Below are positions 50,192 to 61,996 of a stretch of DNA of 64,000 nt, piece after piece. The notes under the pieces are model-generated. The model was given only the letters and a program-made list of their open reading frames with translations, ran no database searches and was not told where the DNA came from. The stretch is from Cordia subcordata (Eukaryota > Streptophyta > Magnoliopsida > Boraginales > Cordiaceae). The position numbers and the translations under genes were made by a program. Position 1 is the stretch's first letter. Each line of letters begins with the position of its first letter. The stretch lies in assembly GCA_028554755.1 (NCBI GenBank), contig JAPTOF010000001.1, positions 8,966,001-9,030,000 of the forward strand, in the 5' to 3' direction.

Positions 50192-53100
50192 TCGCAGTGC
50201 CTCTTTCGGTGGAAGCTGCGAAGCCTGTGGCAGCGCCCATGTATCAGGAAACTCCAAAGCCAGTGCGCAGTGAGGTTGAGAAATAACTTCAGAATCTTCA
50301 CTTGTTCACCATATTTTAATTATTATATATTCCATTTTTTTTTGGGCTCTGGATATAGGGAATGGAATCTTGTCCAAAAGTGGTCATTCCCAATTTCAAA
50401 GAACTACTTGAGGAGGAGAACTTCTACTTGATCACAGAGGTGATTTGTCGATTCGATATTCGTTTTGTTTCATCAAGTATAACTTAATTAGCATGTCCGA
50501 ATACTTTGACCACCATTGCTAAAAGCAGCATACCATATCTTACAACGATGGAGTTATATTTCCTAGTACCTGAATTAGTGAATCTTTTTTTTTTTTTTTC
50601 TTTTGAAGAAACTTTAAGTTTGGTTTCAATGGAATGTCACAATGTCTGTATCATTCTTATTTAAACTTTGCTTTCAACCATGTACAGAAAAGGGAAAAGA
50701 ATATTAAACATCAAATTCCGTACCCTCATTTTTGTTGATGTAAGATTAATTGTATGTGATACTTTTTCAGTGCTAAATGTGGTTACATGATGTTTTGGCT
50801 GCATACTCTGCAAATGTTTCACATTTGGTCTCTGTGGTTGCCATTATACTACTTTATCAATGTGATATTTTTTTCACCTCTAGATGTGGTTCTATGATGT
50901 TTTTGGGTGCTTAATCTGTAAATATTTCACATTTGGTCTCTACTGACTCGGGTCTGTTACTTATCAATGTGAGTTTCACTGCTAAATGTGGTCCTGTGAT
51001 GTTTTGGCTGATTACTCTATAAGTGTTTCACATTTGGTCTCTGTTGTTGCTATATGTTACTTACCAGTGAGATATTTCTTTCACTGCTAAATGTGGTTCT
51101 GTGATGTTTTTGGATGCTTACTCTGTAAATGTTTCACATTCAGCCTCTGCTCTCACCTTTATGTTATCAAAATCTGATAATAGAACCCACAAACATCTTT
51201 AGGAAATTCATGGAGAGCTTTGCTGAAGTCAATATATGTGATATTTCAGGTCTTGCAGATTTCTACCCTTCATTTATATCGCATTTTATTAGTCAATAAT
51301 TATTTTTTAAAATCTAATCTCCAACGTTGGTAATCTTTAAGGTTGCACTTGTTGCAACATCAATTTTTATATAGTTACAGCATACACATACATGAGGTCC
51401 TGAACTTCAGTTCTCATTTACTTCTTCATATCAACATAATTATTGTCTTAAAGCATGAAGTTTACTGTGTCATATCCTTAACCAGGCAGGAGAACAAGGA
51501 CGCTTGCCTGTGTTAGTCTTGAAAATGAAACAAAGTGACCAGAAGAAAAGACCAGCTATTGTTTTCCTGCATAGTACACACAAATGCAAGGAGTGGTTGC
51601 GGCCATTGCTTGAGGTAACTCTTAATGTTTTACTTCATTAAGGATTGGTTACAGCGTACTGAGATGCAAATATATTTTGGGGATGGAGAAGTGCTTATTG
51701 TTTTTTTCATTTCAGGCATACGCCTCAAGAGGATATATAGCTGTTGCTATTGATTCACGATACCATGGAGAACGTGCAAGCACTATGACAACATACCGAG
51801 AAGTATCCCTTTGATCCCTGTTCTGTGTTCTGATGTGCTGACTTGATAAGTTGTTTGCCTACAATTTATTAAAAGTTGTATTGAAGGGAGAGACAAATCC
51901 GAAGTGGATGTTTGATATAATGCAGTTAAGCACTCTGGTATTTTGGATTGTCAAATATGCATGCTGATTCACAAACTGTAGAATATGGTTCATTGCCATC
52001 CAAGCATTGGATTTTACTTCTATGGCAATGCCTAAGTCCTTTTCTGACCAAGAATTAATTGAATCATTAGATTTTTACCTGTTCCCTTTTTAAGTTGTGC
52101 AAAAGCTGAATAAGTTAAGTGCTGAAATGCTAGTCTATTTTATATTGATCTTGACACCTGCTTTTTTCCTTTAATGCAGGCTCTTGTCTCATCATGGAGA
52201 AAAGGTGATACCATGCCATTCATATTTGATACGGTAATGGAAAAACCAAGGATGATGAAAATAATAAGGCATAACAGATTACGACATGCTACCATTTTTT
52301 GTTTATAGTTTCTTGTTTATGAAATTGCCTGGATCTCTTTTCCTTAAAGTCTAATGCCAGACATATGAAGGATATGGGTCTTGATGTTTGCAGGTTTGGG
52401 ACTTAATTAAACTGGCAGACCATCTAACACAAAGGGAGGATATAGACCATTCAAGGATAGGAATCACTGGTGAATCACTTGGAGGTTAGTTGGAGTACAT
52501 CTTAGAGTGGCAGTTGTCCAGTTGTCCAGTTGTCCTAACAAATTCTGTTTCTTTGACTTACTGAACTCACATTTCACTCTGCAATGTAGGAATGCATGCA
52601 TGGTTTGCTGCAGCTGCTGACACTCGGTACTCGGTGGTTGTCCCTATAATAGGGGTTCAGGTGTGTCTTTTTGAAACTATAGGTGGTGTTGTACAATGAG
52701 TACGGACTCTCGTTCTAGCATAAAATGGAATTGAAACTTGAATGCTTGAACAAATATGGTTGTAGGGGTTTCGATGGGCTATTGAACATGACAAGTGGCA
52801 AGCTCGAGTTGACAGTATAAAGGTTGTGTTCAAAGGTGAGACATGGAAAAAAACAGATGCTGTTGACAGTGATAATATGAACATATCTTCCAAATACTTG
52901 CATGATGGTTTATCATAAAGGTATCAGTATAGCCGCTATGTTTCTATCCATCTTTTGCAAAGGGCTTCATATTTGAATGCAGAGCAAAGAAATGGATTAA
53001 TTCCTCTGCTTGTGCTCCATCATGTTCGAATAACATCCAGTTGTTCACAAATATCATTTTGTTATTATTGAAAAAACTATGTATATTATGAAATTTTATG

Positions 53101-54068
53101 TAGACATTGATCCTGGAAGCATAAAATTGACTTGAAATCAGAGAATCAGTGTATTAACATTCATGTATTTTGTTTTCAGAAGCACGAGCTGATTTAGGCA
53201 AGGCTGCCATAGATAAGGAAGTGGTAGAGAAGGTCGGTATTACTTTAGTGGTTATGGTACCTCAATTTTGCACTGGAATGTTGCAGATTCCCGTACAATA
53301 GTCTGACATAAGATTCCCACTTGAGCTTCATCATTTTTCCTTTTGAAATTTCTAATTCCTGTCTGGTATGAGCAGCTGGATCTTCATATTCAACCACCTG
53401 ACATTTCTCCCATTGTCTTCATGTATTGCATGTACCCTCTCAAACAAAATTTTTTCTGTCTGCCTTTCTCACCAGGTATGGGACAGGATAGCTCCTGGTT
53501 TAGCATCACAATTTGATGCACCATATACTGTTCCAGCCATTGCACCGCGCCCTCTGCTGATTCTAAATGGTATAACCTTTTTTGTGCTATTATTCATATT
53601 GGTGCTCCGTCTTCCTTTTCCTTTGAAATGGATAGATGCATTATGGACAAATAAACAGAAAAATTTTGTGGAACATACAGGTGAAGAAGATCCCCGTTGC
53701 CCACTTCCTGGCCTTGATCTTCCAAAAACAAGAGCAAGCAAGATTTATGAAGAGGCCGGTTATCCTGACAATTTCAAGGTGTGAATTTATCTTGCCTCCT
53801 CAATTCTTTCCTCTCTTTCTCAGCTGGGGGATGTTCAGATTCATGATGTTTTTAAGTCAACCGAACTAAGATAAATCTAAACAACACAGCATAGTAGTCT
53901 ATAAACTTTTAAACGGAATTTTTCATGTCCTTCATCTCATTGCTAATAAACGGTGTCCTCTCACTCTTAAACTTTCAGCTCATAGCGCAACCTGGAATTG
54001 GTCATCAGATGACATCTTTGATGGTAAAAGAAGCAAGCGATTGGTTCGACAAATTCTTTAAGCTGTGA
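49778..54068 (+). CDS. Alpha/beta-hydrolase family protein, 13 exons
   Basis: Exons: 49778-49865, 50198-50274, 50359-50439, 51486-51614, 51716-51802, 52180-52233, 52394-52484, 52590-52660, 52766-52835, 53180-53232, 53476-53569, 53681-53778, 53979-54068. They total 1,083 nt (360 aa plus TGA), all GT-AG with matching phases. Seen: strand and oxyanion region RPAIVFLHSTHKCKEW (about 101-116), AIDSRYHGER (about 138-147), nucleophile elbow GESLGG with Ser200 (split by intron 7), acid Asp302 in NGEEDPRCP, and His340 in GIGHQMT. This is a complete Ser-Asp-His triad, and the fold order matches dienelactone-hydrolase/acyl-esterase-like plant proteins. There is no obvious signal peptide or membrane segment, so a soluble esterase or thioesterase-like enzyme is likely. 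The substrate cannot be told. The start is chosen because a TATA box lies 44-51 bp upstream. Fold confidence is high, specific function unknown. Confidence 0.5.
50771..51150 (+). repeat. Four-copy ~105-bp minisatellite in hydrolase intron 3
   Basis: Units begin near 50771, 50877, 50980 and 51085. Each carries the phrases GCTAAATGTGGTTCTGTGAT, CTCTGTAAATGTTTCACATT and TGGTCTCTG with scattered differences. The array makes up over a third of the 1,046-nt intron and stays clear of both splice sites. Confidence 0.5.
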
Positions 54069-54194
54069 TAACGTTAATATCCTCAAGCAGTTGTAACAAG
54101 TAGACAGCAAGGTGTTTGTCTTGTTATTCTCTGTACATCTATTCTGGCCTCTGAAGTTGATACTTATGGGGCATCTCTATTTCGTCTTCTGCGG

Positions 54195-54206
54195 AATAAT
54201 AATAAT
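54195..54206 (+). terminator. Probable poly(A) region of the hydrolase gene
   Basis: AATAATAATAAT about 130 nt past the stop codon is a near-consensus plant poly(A) signal. Exact cleavage is not visible. Confidence 0.5.
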
Positions 54207-55229
54207 TTCATTTCTGATCTTGTTGCCAGTTAATCTTTGAGACCCTATAGACTCAACTATTCATAGCTTAACTCATGGCTTAAATTTTAGATTGCTAATT
54301 TGTATATGTTATGTTGAGAGGTTACGAGTCCCGCGTGTTGTCTCCCTCAAGAATTGGTTTCGAACACTTGAATGCTTGATCCCCAACTTTTAAGTTATTT
54401 TCTGAATAGTTCTTGGTAATTGGCTGTATATTTTGTCCTTCAGGGGATTAGCTAGAAATTGTTTGGCAGAGGACTAGTGCAGATAGTACAACACATTTAC
54501 ATGTGAAAACTTGGGAAATGTATACAAAATCAAGAAAACTAAAACTTTCTAGAAGAATAAAATATATTTTACTTATGACCATACATTCACTAGATGTAGA
54601 GATGTGAATGATATCCCTTAGGCTAACAAGGCCTAATGCTCTCAACTATAAGATTATTAATCTTAAGCAAGTAGTTGTAGAGCAGAATGTCGTTTGCATA
54701 TAATTTATGAGTAGTATCTTAAGTAAGCTAAATTTCCAAAGGTGAACAACCCTTTTGCGCACTGCGATCTCACGTGTCACTATTACTTTTAGTGGTGATA
54801 AAACATGTTTAAAGAAAGTCCCGTTGTTTAGAATGATTATATGTCGTGAAGCAATCCCCCATATAGGGGACGATCACTGTTACTTAATTGAAAGTAACGG
54901 AACCTTTTGCAAAATTTAGCTGGTGCTTAAATTGATAAAAATGTAGATGATTATGGAAACCCAAAATCTATTTATAACATGCACGTGCTACAATAATATA
55001 TATTGGCCCAAGATAGATAGCTGATAAGTCCAGTATGACGCAACTTTATAGTTCTTGTAAAAATGGAGCAGAAAAGGATAATGTTAACCAATGAACTGTA
55101 ACAATTTTAGCCGACTTACGAACTTATGTAATGAATAGTTGTTGGTAGTGCGTTAAACCTAGTTCCAATATTTTCAACTATTATCTCTATCTTGCAAATT
55201 TGGAAAAGTATAGGGTAACACTTCTAATC
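54207..55229. other. Intergenic DNA, no gene seen
   Basis: 54225-54420 is similar to 55290-55490, including a B-box-like GTTACGAGTCCCG word at about 54322. The rest shows nothing. Confidence 0.5.
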
Positions 55230-55490
55230 ACATGAAAACTTGCATGCTTGAACAATATGGTTGTACAATAATAATGAAAATAATGTTAATTTCATTTCAG
55301 ATGTTCCTTCAGTTGATCTTTTAGACCTATAAACTTGACTATCTAAGCTTAACTCATGGCTAAAGGTTTAGATTGCAAATCTTTTATTTGTATGTTAGAA
55401 GGTAGGGCTTTGGTGTAATTAAAAGCCCACATATTTGATCTCAACCACTTGATACCAAACTTTAAGCTATTTGTTGAATAATACTACGTG
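55230..55490 (+). pseudogene. Possible relic of a tandem copy of the hydrolase gene end
   Basis: About 55233-55262 nearly repeats the end of hydrolase intron 8 (about 52733-52765; shared core ATGCTTGAACA then ATATGGTTGTA). Directly after it, 55263-55490 resembles the hydrolase 3' end and downstream DNA at 54195-54420 (shared AATTTCATTTC, GCTTAACTCATGGCT, TTTAGATTGC). No exon is retained. The likely history is duplication followed by a deletion of exons 9-13. The downstream part also has a tRNA-like B-box flavour, so two SINE copies are an alternative for that portion. Confidence 0.5.
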
Positions 55491-56040
55491 ATTGATTTTT
55501 TTTTTTTTAAAAAAGTATTAATAGTAATTTTTTTTTGGTTGAAGAAAGTATATCTTGTGGGGAAAACTTATTGACAAATCACACATAATAATACGCTTAT
55601 GAGTTTATTATCTTTCAAAATAATGTGGTTTCCTGATTTCCTTTATATATTCTTTTTGGAGATGAGATGTTAGTAAGAACGTGAATAATATAGTTAACCA
55701 CATATGATGGGGACCATAATTCTAATATATACTGATTTCAGTTTGGAAAGAAACTGGTTTCTACATTTAAAAGGTTAAATTAGGTGTTGAAAGCGCAATG
55801 ACTTTAATCTTAATAAGATCACTTTAGTTGGGCTTAACTTCAAATAACTTAAAATATAATACACTTTTAGTTACACATATAGGCCCATATAGAAAATTAT
55901 TTTCTAACACATCTTTCTACAATAAGTAATTGGATTAACTTAGAAAAAAAAATTAAAACTTTAGAAACAAAAAACTCAAATTCGGCTTTATCAAAAAGTC
56001 AAAAATTCCTGCTTAAAAAAAAAACATAAACTGAGCTTTA
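55491..56040. other. AT-rich intergenic DNA, partial MITE words
   Basis: 55860-56040 carries poly-A and AAAAAGTCAAAAATTCCTGC words like the adjacent MITE, possibly a second nested, decayed copy. No gene. Confidence 0.5.
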
Positions 56041-56364
56041 GGGCCTGTCTGGAATTTTTTTTCTCCCAAGATAAAACACTTTTTTTTCTTGAAAAAGTTA
56101 TATTAGATTTGCAATAACTATTTGATTTGGCTTCCAAAAAAGCTAAAACTCTGAAAAAATCTCAAATACAGCTTTTTTATACAAGCCAAAATTCTCAACT
56201 TATAAAAAAAAAACTGTTTTTCAAAAGTTATTAATAAAAACGCTTTTAAAAAAAATCAATCAAAACAGACTCTTATCCAAAAATTAGAAATTTCTGCTTC
56301 TCATAAAAAACACTTTTTAAAAAGTTATAAAAAACATTTGAAAAAGGGCCAATCCAAATGAGCT
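56041..56364. mobile_element. hAT-like MITE, same family as 46466
   Basis: Left GGGCCTGTCTGGAATTTTTT; right AAGGGCCAATCCAAATGAGC. Interior words (ATTTGGCTTCCAAAAAAGC, CTCAAATACAGC) parallel the copy at 46466-46679. Confidence 0.5.
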
Positions 56365-57299
56365 CAAAGTTTCTAATTAATGGAAAAAGTTGAAGTTGAG
56401 CTTTTTGTAATGTTTTTGGTTTTTTTTTTTTTTTGTTTTTTGTTTTCCCCTGAAAAGCCATGCCGAATTGTAATTGACTGTTTTGTTCCTCCTGGAATAA
56501 TTAGTTAAAAATTGCTTGGTTCATGAAGCTGTATATAGAATGGTATTGCCTCTTATACCGTAAAAGAAAAAATGTGACAGATATAGAATGGTATTGCCTC
56601 TTAATAACACAAAGGAAATTTTTTTCTTTTTCGTCGTGATGCGAGAGAAATACTATAAACATTGGAATAAAGTGTAATTGAGAAGGATACTGTAAATAGC
56701 CTTGCGAGCTACCAAACTGCTCTACCCTGATCAGGATATAATGAAGATAAAAATCTAAAAAACAATTAGAGCTGTACGTATAGATGAAGAAAAAGGTACA
56801 AGTTAGTATTGAGGAAAATAATTTTGACAGAGTTAAATTAAAGAGAAAATATAGGAGTTGTTAGAAATTATGAATGCTAAAACTTGAAAGATGTTATAAA
56901 ACTAAGCATAAAAAAAAGAATGACAAAAGAGACAACAATGAGAAAAGAGAGAAGAATGATTTTTATTGATTTGATTTTTACAATTATAACATATAACGCC
57001 CTATTTATAGGAATACATCGATTAATTCCCCAATAATTTTCCTTTACAACTTTAAAGGGCTTTTGACTTGTGGGCTTAAATTTGGGTTACAACCCAATGC
57101 TACTCTGTGAAATATGAATATTCACATAATATATAACTCTTAGAAATTTATCCATCAAGAATATAACTCATTGAAAACCTTATTAAAAAATACCCAGTTT
57201 CATCCAATAAAAATATGACTTGTTTAAACTTTATTAAGAAATACTTAGTAAGACAAAAATTCTAGTAAAGGAAAAGAGTAGAATATTCTTATTATACGC
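56365..57299. other. AT-rich intergenic DNA, small duplication
   Basis: The phrase ATATAGAATGGTATTGCCTC occurs twice, at about 56533 and 56581. No gene. Confidence 0.5.
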
Positions 57300-57307
57300 T
57301 TCATGAT

Positions 57308-57865
57308 TAGGATTGCAATGAAGCGAGATAGGGACGGAGTATGCTTACCCCTACTCTACATCTGTTAATAGAACTCTCGCCTTTACATCTATCATATGTC
57401 TATACCGAAATAAACTTCTACACTACTATCCGCTTTCCTTGTCAAATGGAAAAAACTCGGCTGGAATACCGGTCAATAAGGTTAATGACATTAATTTTTT
57501 TAAAAAAAATACTAATACATAAAAATGTATTAAAAAGGATTAACTTTTATAACTAAACCAAAAAAGATTTAATGAGATAAAATTTATATTAAAAATAAAA
57601 ATAAAAATAAATTAGAAATATATATAAAATGATATAATGTTTATATTAAAAATATATAAAAACATATTAGAAGTAAAAAATACACATATATAACAGGGTG
57701 GACAAACCCCTATCCCGCCCGCCCTGCCCCTATACCGGGGTAAGGAAACAAAACCCCACCCACCACCCCGCTCCTAGTAGGGGTTTTTCTTGACAAAAAC
57801 TCTAATCCTACTCTTGCAGTACTCTTGTAAAGCAAATGCGAGATGGGACATTATTGACATCTCTA
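57308..57865. mobile_element. hAT-like element with target duplication
   Basis: Left TAGGATTGCAATGAAGCG and right (reverse complement) TAGAGATGTCAATAATG are diverged versions of the TAGGGATGGCAATGGG family at 12286. Flanks TTCATGAT (57300-57307) and TTCATGAC (57866-57873) are an 8-bp target duplication with one difference, diagnostic of hAT. Interior CCCGCCCGCC/CACCCACC words are subterminal repeats; no transposase. Confidence 0.5.
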
Positions 57866-58228
57866 TTCATGACGTCTCATTCAAAAACTTTGTTAGGAAA
57901 ATCCAGTGAAACAAAACATAAACTAATGAAAAAAAAAATATAGCACGTATTTATCTCATTCTCATTTCGTAATATTAAGAAAAATCTCTTACACATACTA
58001 GTCTCGTAATTTTTCAAATATTGTGTTGTTGATTCCTTCTCAAATAAACTTGTTTGGTTCTCACTTGAGCAAGACTTGATGATGCCTTCTCAAATAAATT
58101 TGTTTGGTCTTTCTTCCTGCAATCGAGGGACCAAGGGCATGTGTGTCTCCTCTCTACAACCCGACCCCTGCCTTTATTGTCCATAGTGACTATAGTCATG
58201 GTGCCCCCACCATTTCTTGATTTAGGAT

Positions 58229-58448
58229 TCATTCGAATTAATTTTTTTAAAAATATTTTTTTAATAAATTTTTAAAAAAGTACTTTTCTAATAAGTTAAA
58301 AATTTTAACTTCTGAAAAAAGCTGTAGATGAACTTTTTTCAAAGTTTCAACTTTTTTAGAAATCAAGCCAAATAACTATTGCAAAAAAAATAAACTTTTT
58401 TTAGAAAAAAATACTTTTTCTTAAAAAGAAACCAATTCAGACAAAGCA
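58229..58448. mobile_element. hAT-like MITE, same family as 46466
   Basis: Right end AAGAAACCAATTCAGACAAAG. Interior TTCTGAAAAAAGCTGTAG and AAGCCAAATAACTATTGCA match the copy at 56041 in the opposite orientation. Confidence 0.5.
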
Positions 58449-58606
58449 TTAGAGGCTGTTTGACTCAGTTTATTTGGTATTTATAAGCAGTAAATAGTAA
58501 AAAATATTTGAAAAAGTACTTTTTTTTAATATCAATTAATTTTTAGATTTGTAGGCATCGTGATTCCCGAATAGCTAGGCGTGCTTCCAGGCCCAGCGAT
58601 CCCACC

Positions 58607-58984
58607 TTAGGTATAGGAAAAATTCTTCCATTAGTTAAACTAATGTTAGTTTAACTAAAAAAATTTATAATTTTCGAACAAAAATTCATAGGTAAAGAAC
58701 AAAAATTTATAAGTGAAAACAAAAAATTTATTGGTAAAGAACAAAAATTTTTAAAAAATTTGTTGGTAAAGAACAAAAATTTGTTACTTAAGAAATTTTT
58801 GTTTTTCACCTACGAATTTTTGTTCAAAAACTAAAAAAATTCATATGCACAAATTTTTGTTTTTAACCAACAAATTTTTAGTCTTTACCTAAATATATTT
58901 TTTTCTTGACTTATGAATTTTTGTTTAAAAATTAAAAAAATTGATATCAATTTATTAGAGTGATGGAAGAGTTCCCCTATGTGT
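58607..58984. mobile_element. Foldback element, ~378 bp palindrome
   Basis: Left TATAGGAAAAATTCTTCCAT pairs with right (reverse complement) CATAGGGGAACTCTTCCATC. The inner arms also pair, built from AAAGAACAAAAATTT words on the left and AAATTTTTGTTC words on the right. It should extrude as a long imperfect hairpin. No coding. Confidence 0.5.
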
Positions 58985-59530
58985 AGTTCATCTTGCGGGC
59001 GTATGTACTACTTACATTTCAAAAGCTGTCATCTTTCTGCACATGTCCTGATTGCTTCACCTTCGTAGGTCTATTGTTTCAAAGAGACATTTTGCAACTC
59101 CAGTTTATTTAGGGGAGGACCGGTTGGCTCATCACCCAGATTCGGACCACAAAGGGTGGTCTTGCTTCTACTATACCTTTTGGTTCCCCTCCTTCCCCAT
59201 GTACGTGGACCATTTTAAGTGGTCCATTTGTCATTCATCTGATATCCCTTATCAAAATATTTTTAAGAAATACGTTTGATCAAAATATTTATTATTTTAT
59301 ATTTACATTTTTATGTCTATTCTTAAATTAATTTTGTCCTTTTATCTTTAGTACTAAATTGTATTTGAAAATCTATATATTTATCTTATATATGTCACTA
59401 ATTATATTATAATATTTTAATATTATATATATACTTTCCTTTAACCTAAATTTTATTTTTATATCCTTAATGGTCATTTTGATAATATAAGTTATTTTTC
59501 AAGCTACTTTAACAAAAAATATAAGTACTT
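58985..59530. other. Intergenic DNA, no gene seen
   Basis: 58985-59240 is less AT-rich than its surroundings, but no domain or repeat was recognised. Confidence 0.5.
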
Positions 59531-59735
59531 GTAAAGTACACCTTAGCCTCTATGTTTTATCAAAGTTGTACTGAACCCTTTTGGATTCAAAACTCACAAA
59601 TGTTCCTATGCTATAAAGACTGTTGTTGATACTTGAAATATGCTCTATAGCATGGAGGGTATTAGTGAATTTTAAATATAGAAAACTTCATGTAACTTTG
59701 ATAAAATACGGGACATGAATAAAGTGCATTTTATC
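59531..59735. mobile_element. Small foldback/MULE-like MITE
   Basis: Left GTAAAGTACACCTTAGCCTC then TTTTATCAAAGTT; right (reverse complement) GATAAAATGCACTTTATTCA then TTTTATCAAAGTT. Inverted repeats of about 45 bp. Confidence 0.5.
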
Positions 59736-61714
59736 TTTTTCATAAAAAGAATTTTTATTTAAACACATAACAATTTAAATTCAAAGTTATTTAAATAACG
59801 TTTTTATAAGTCAATTCAAATACCATTTAAATGCATAAGAAAATTAAACGTAGATCAAGATATTAAAGGAAAAAAAAAACATATTCTTATTATCGGGACT
59901 GCAAGTTGGTACAAGAGAGTTGAAATCTACAAGCCAAATTACTTCACTCATGAGGAGGGAGGTTTTTCGTGTCCTATTCGGAAAATGGGAGTAAGATGTT
60001 ACAAGAAAATGTTACTTTGTGGTTACCAACATTGTTTACAGGCTTGTCATTTAAAGATCAGGGTTCTCTCGTATCAAAACTTTTTTCATATCAATATGAG
60101 AGGAGTATTTTAATTATTTATGTATTAGTTAAAGTTATCCTAACCATTAATCTAAGACAAATCCCAAAAAAGGTGAACAATGAAAGGGAAAAAATTTAAC
60201 ATAAATAGTTGAGATATTTTAATTCACCTATAAATGGTCAGAATTTTCTTCATATTAATATAACAGAAGTCCTGATATAAGAGAGTTTTAATCCGTCATT
60301 TAATTAATTTGCTGGCAGCAATGGCGGAGGAAGCCAATGGCGCAGGGAGGGCCTAGCAAGGGTGCAAATAACACCGTGCACACACAATGCTGTACAACCC
60401 CATGCACCTCATGTTTTATATTTTTTGCACCTCATGTTTTGTAATTTTTTTTTTTTAAAAGATAAGAGCATAACTTATACACATGTTTCTTTCTTCGCTC
60501 TCTTACCTACTCTCTCTTATATATTAGGTTTTTATTTTTTATTTTTAAGTCATTGTAATAGAGTTTGCATAGTAAGTTTTATGTATTAAACAAAAATAAA
60601 ATTTATAATTTAAAAAAAAACTAAAATGTAACCAAATTAAAAAATAATAAAAATTAAAAATTAAAAATAAATAAGTTTAAATATATAACTAGAACTTTAA
60701 ACTAGTTTGTAACTATATTCGACGTTTGATATAAAAATAAATAAAAGGCATGTAAAGCATGGAGTACAATCATACTAGTTTAATTAGTGATCATAGTGAG
60801 CTTGGCATTTCCATTGATTATTCTTTTTTCTAGTAGTATATGTTTAATAGAAAAAAAACTGATAATTGAACTATTGATTCTTTATTATGTTTATGACATA
60901 AAAGAGAAGATGTCAAGATTGATGTATATATTTAAAATAAATAATGTTTTTGGGAATCAATAGATGAGGAATAGTTATTATTATATCTGATCAAATATGT
61001 TTAGAAAGGATAGGAGATATTTTTTGTTCGCTTAGCACATCATGAATCTTTTTTTTATCTAATGAGAATAAAACTGTTTTTCATTAATTTATTGTATAAA
61101 AATTTTTGTAAGCCTTCGCTCCCTAGTTAAAAATCTTGGTACGGTTCTGTCACTCGTCAGCAGCCATGTCATACAATTCCATTTGCGGTTCTTCTATGAT
61201 TAGTTTCTCATTGTTTGTTAGTATTGTTTATTGTTTACTTCTGTAATTCAATGTGTATCTGTGACACGGTTTGTAGAAAGCAAAAAGCAAATGTCTGTGA
61301 TGGACATGTTACTCAAAACAAGAATAGAAAAAGTCGTCTTTCTTTGTTTATGGATTAGCATGTTTCATCGTAGTTTATGGATTAGCATGTTTCACCGTAG
61401 CTTAATTGGGGGTGTAATTCGGCTGAAGACGTCACCTAGACAACGACGAACTAAAGAGAGGCACACAAGAAGTTTTCTTGGACAAATAAAAACATACCCT
61501 TTAAGTTAAAAAAGAAATATTATAAGCTATTCATTATTTCAAATTCGAAGATATGAATAACCAATAAGGGGCGCTATAACAATTAATCACTTAGGCCATG
61601 GACAATTCCATGGTAAAATTATATAATTCTCGTAACTAAAACATTTAGCCATGGGACTTTTGGTTGTTATTGGCTATGGCGTGAAGGCCTGTGCCTAAAA
61701 ACATACGCTACTGA
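59736..61714. other. AT-rich intergenic DNA, no gene seen
   Basis: Two near-exact 27-bp tandem copies at 61347-61400 (TTTATGGATTAGCATGTTTC). Otherwise no gene. Confidence 0.5.
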
Positions 61715-61989
61715 AAAAGTTGTTCCGTGGCTACATTCTAACTTTAACAATAGGACATTCGGTGGCTAAAATCCGTACTGAATTATGCCATATGATATTC
61801 TATGACTAAAATTCATAACTAAGTTTTGCTACATAATATCCTATGGCTGAAACCATACCACATGATAGGCTGAAACCATACCACATGATATCTCGTGGCT
61901 AAAGTCCATGCCACATGATGTCCTGTGACTAAAATTCGTAATTAAATTTTGCCACATAATATCCTGTGATTGTGATTAAAATCTATCAT
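61715..61989 (+). repeat. Minisatellite with CACATRATATCCTGTGGCTAAAA units
   Basis: About five irregular units containing GCCACATAATATCC / TGTGGCTAAAATCC wording, including an exact 23-bp tandem copy (61845-61867 and 61868-61890, GGCTGAAACCATACC start). It abuts the left end of the MULE-like element. Confidence 0.5.
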
Positions 61990-61996
61990 AAAATTT

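Noticed and set aside
50771..51150. CRISPR-like array
   Set aside because: Units are about 105 bp, imperfect and contiguous in a plant intron, so a minisatellite and not spaced short repeats.
53368..53784. 138-codon ORF in the hydrolase
   Set aside because: Read-through of introns 10 and 11 joined to exons 11 and 12; the spliced model explains the coding part.
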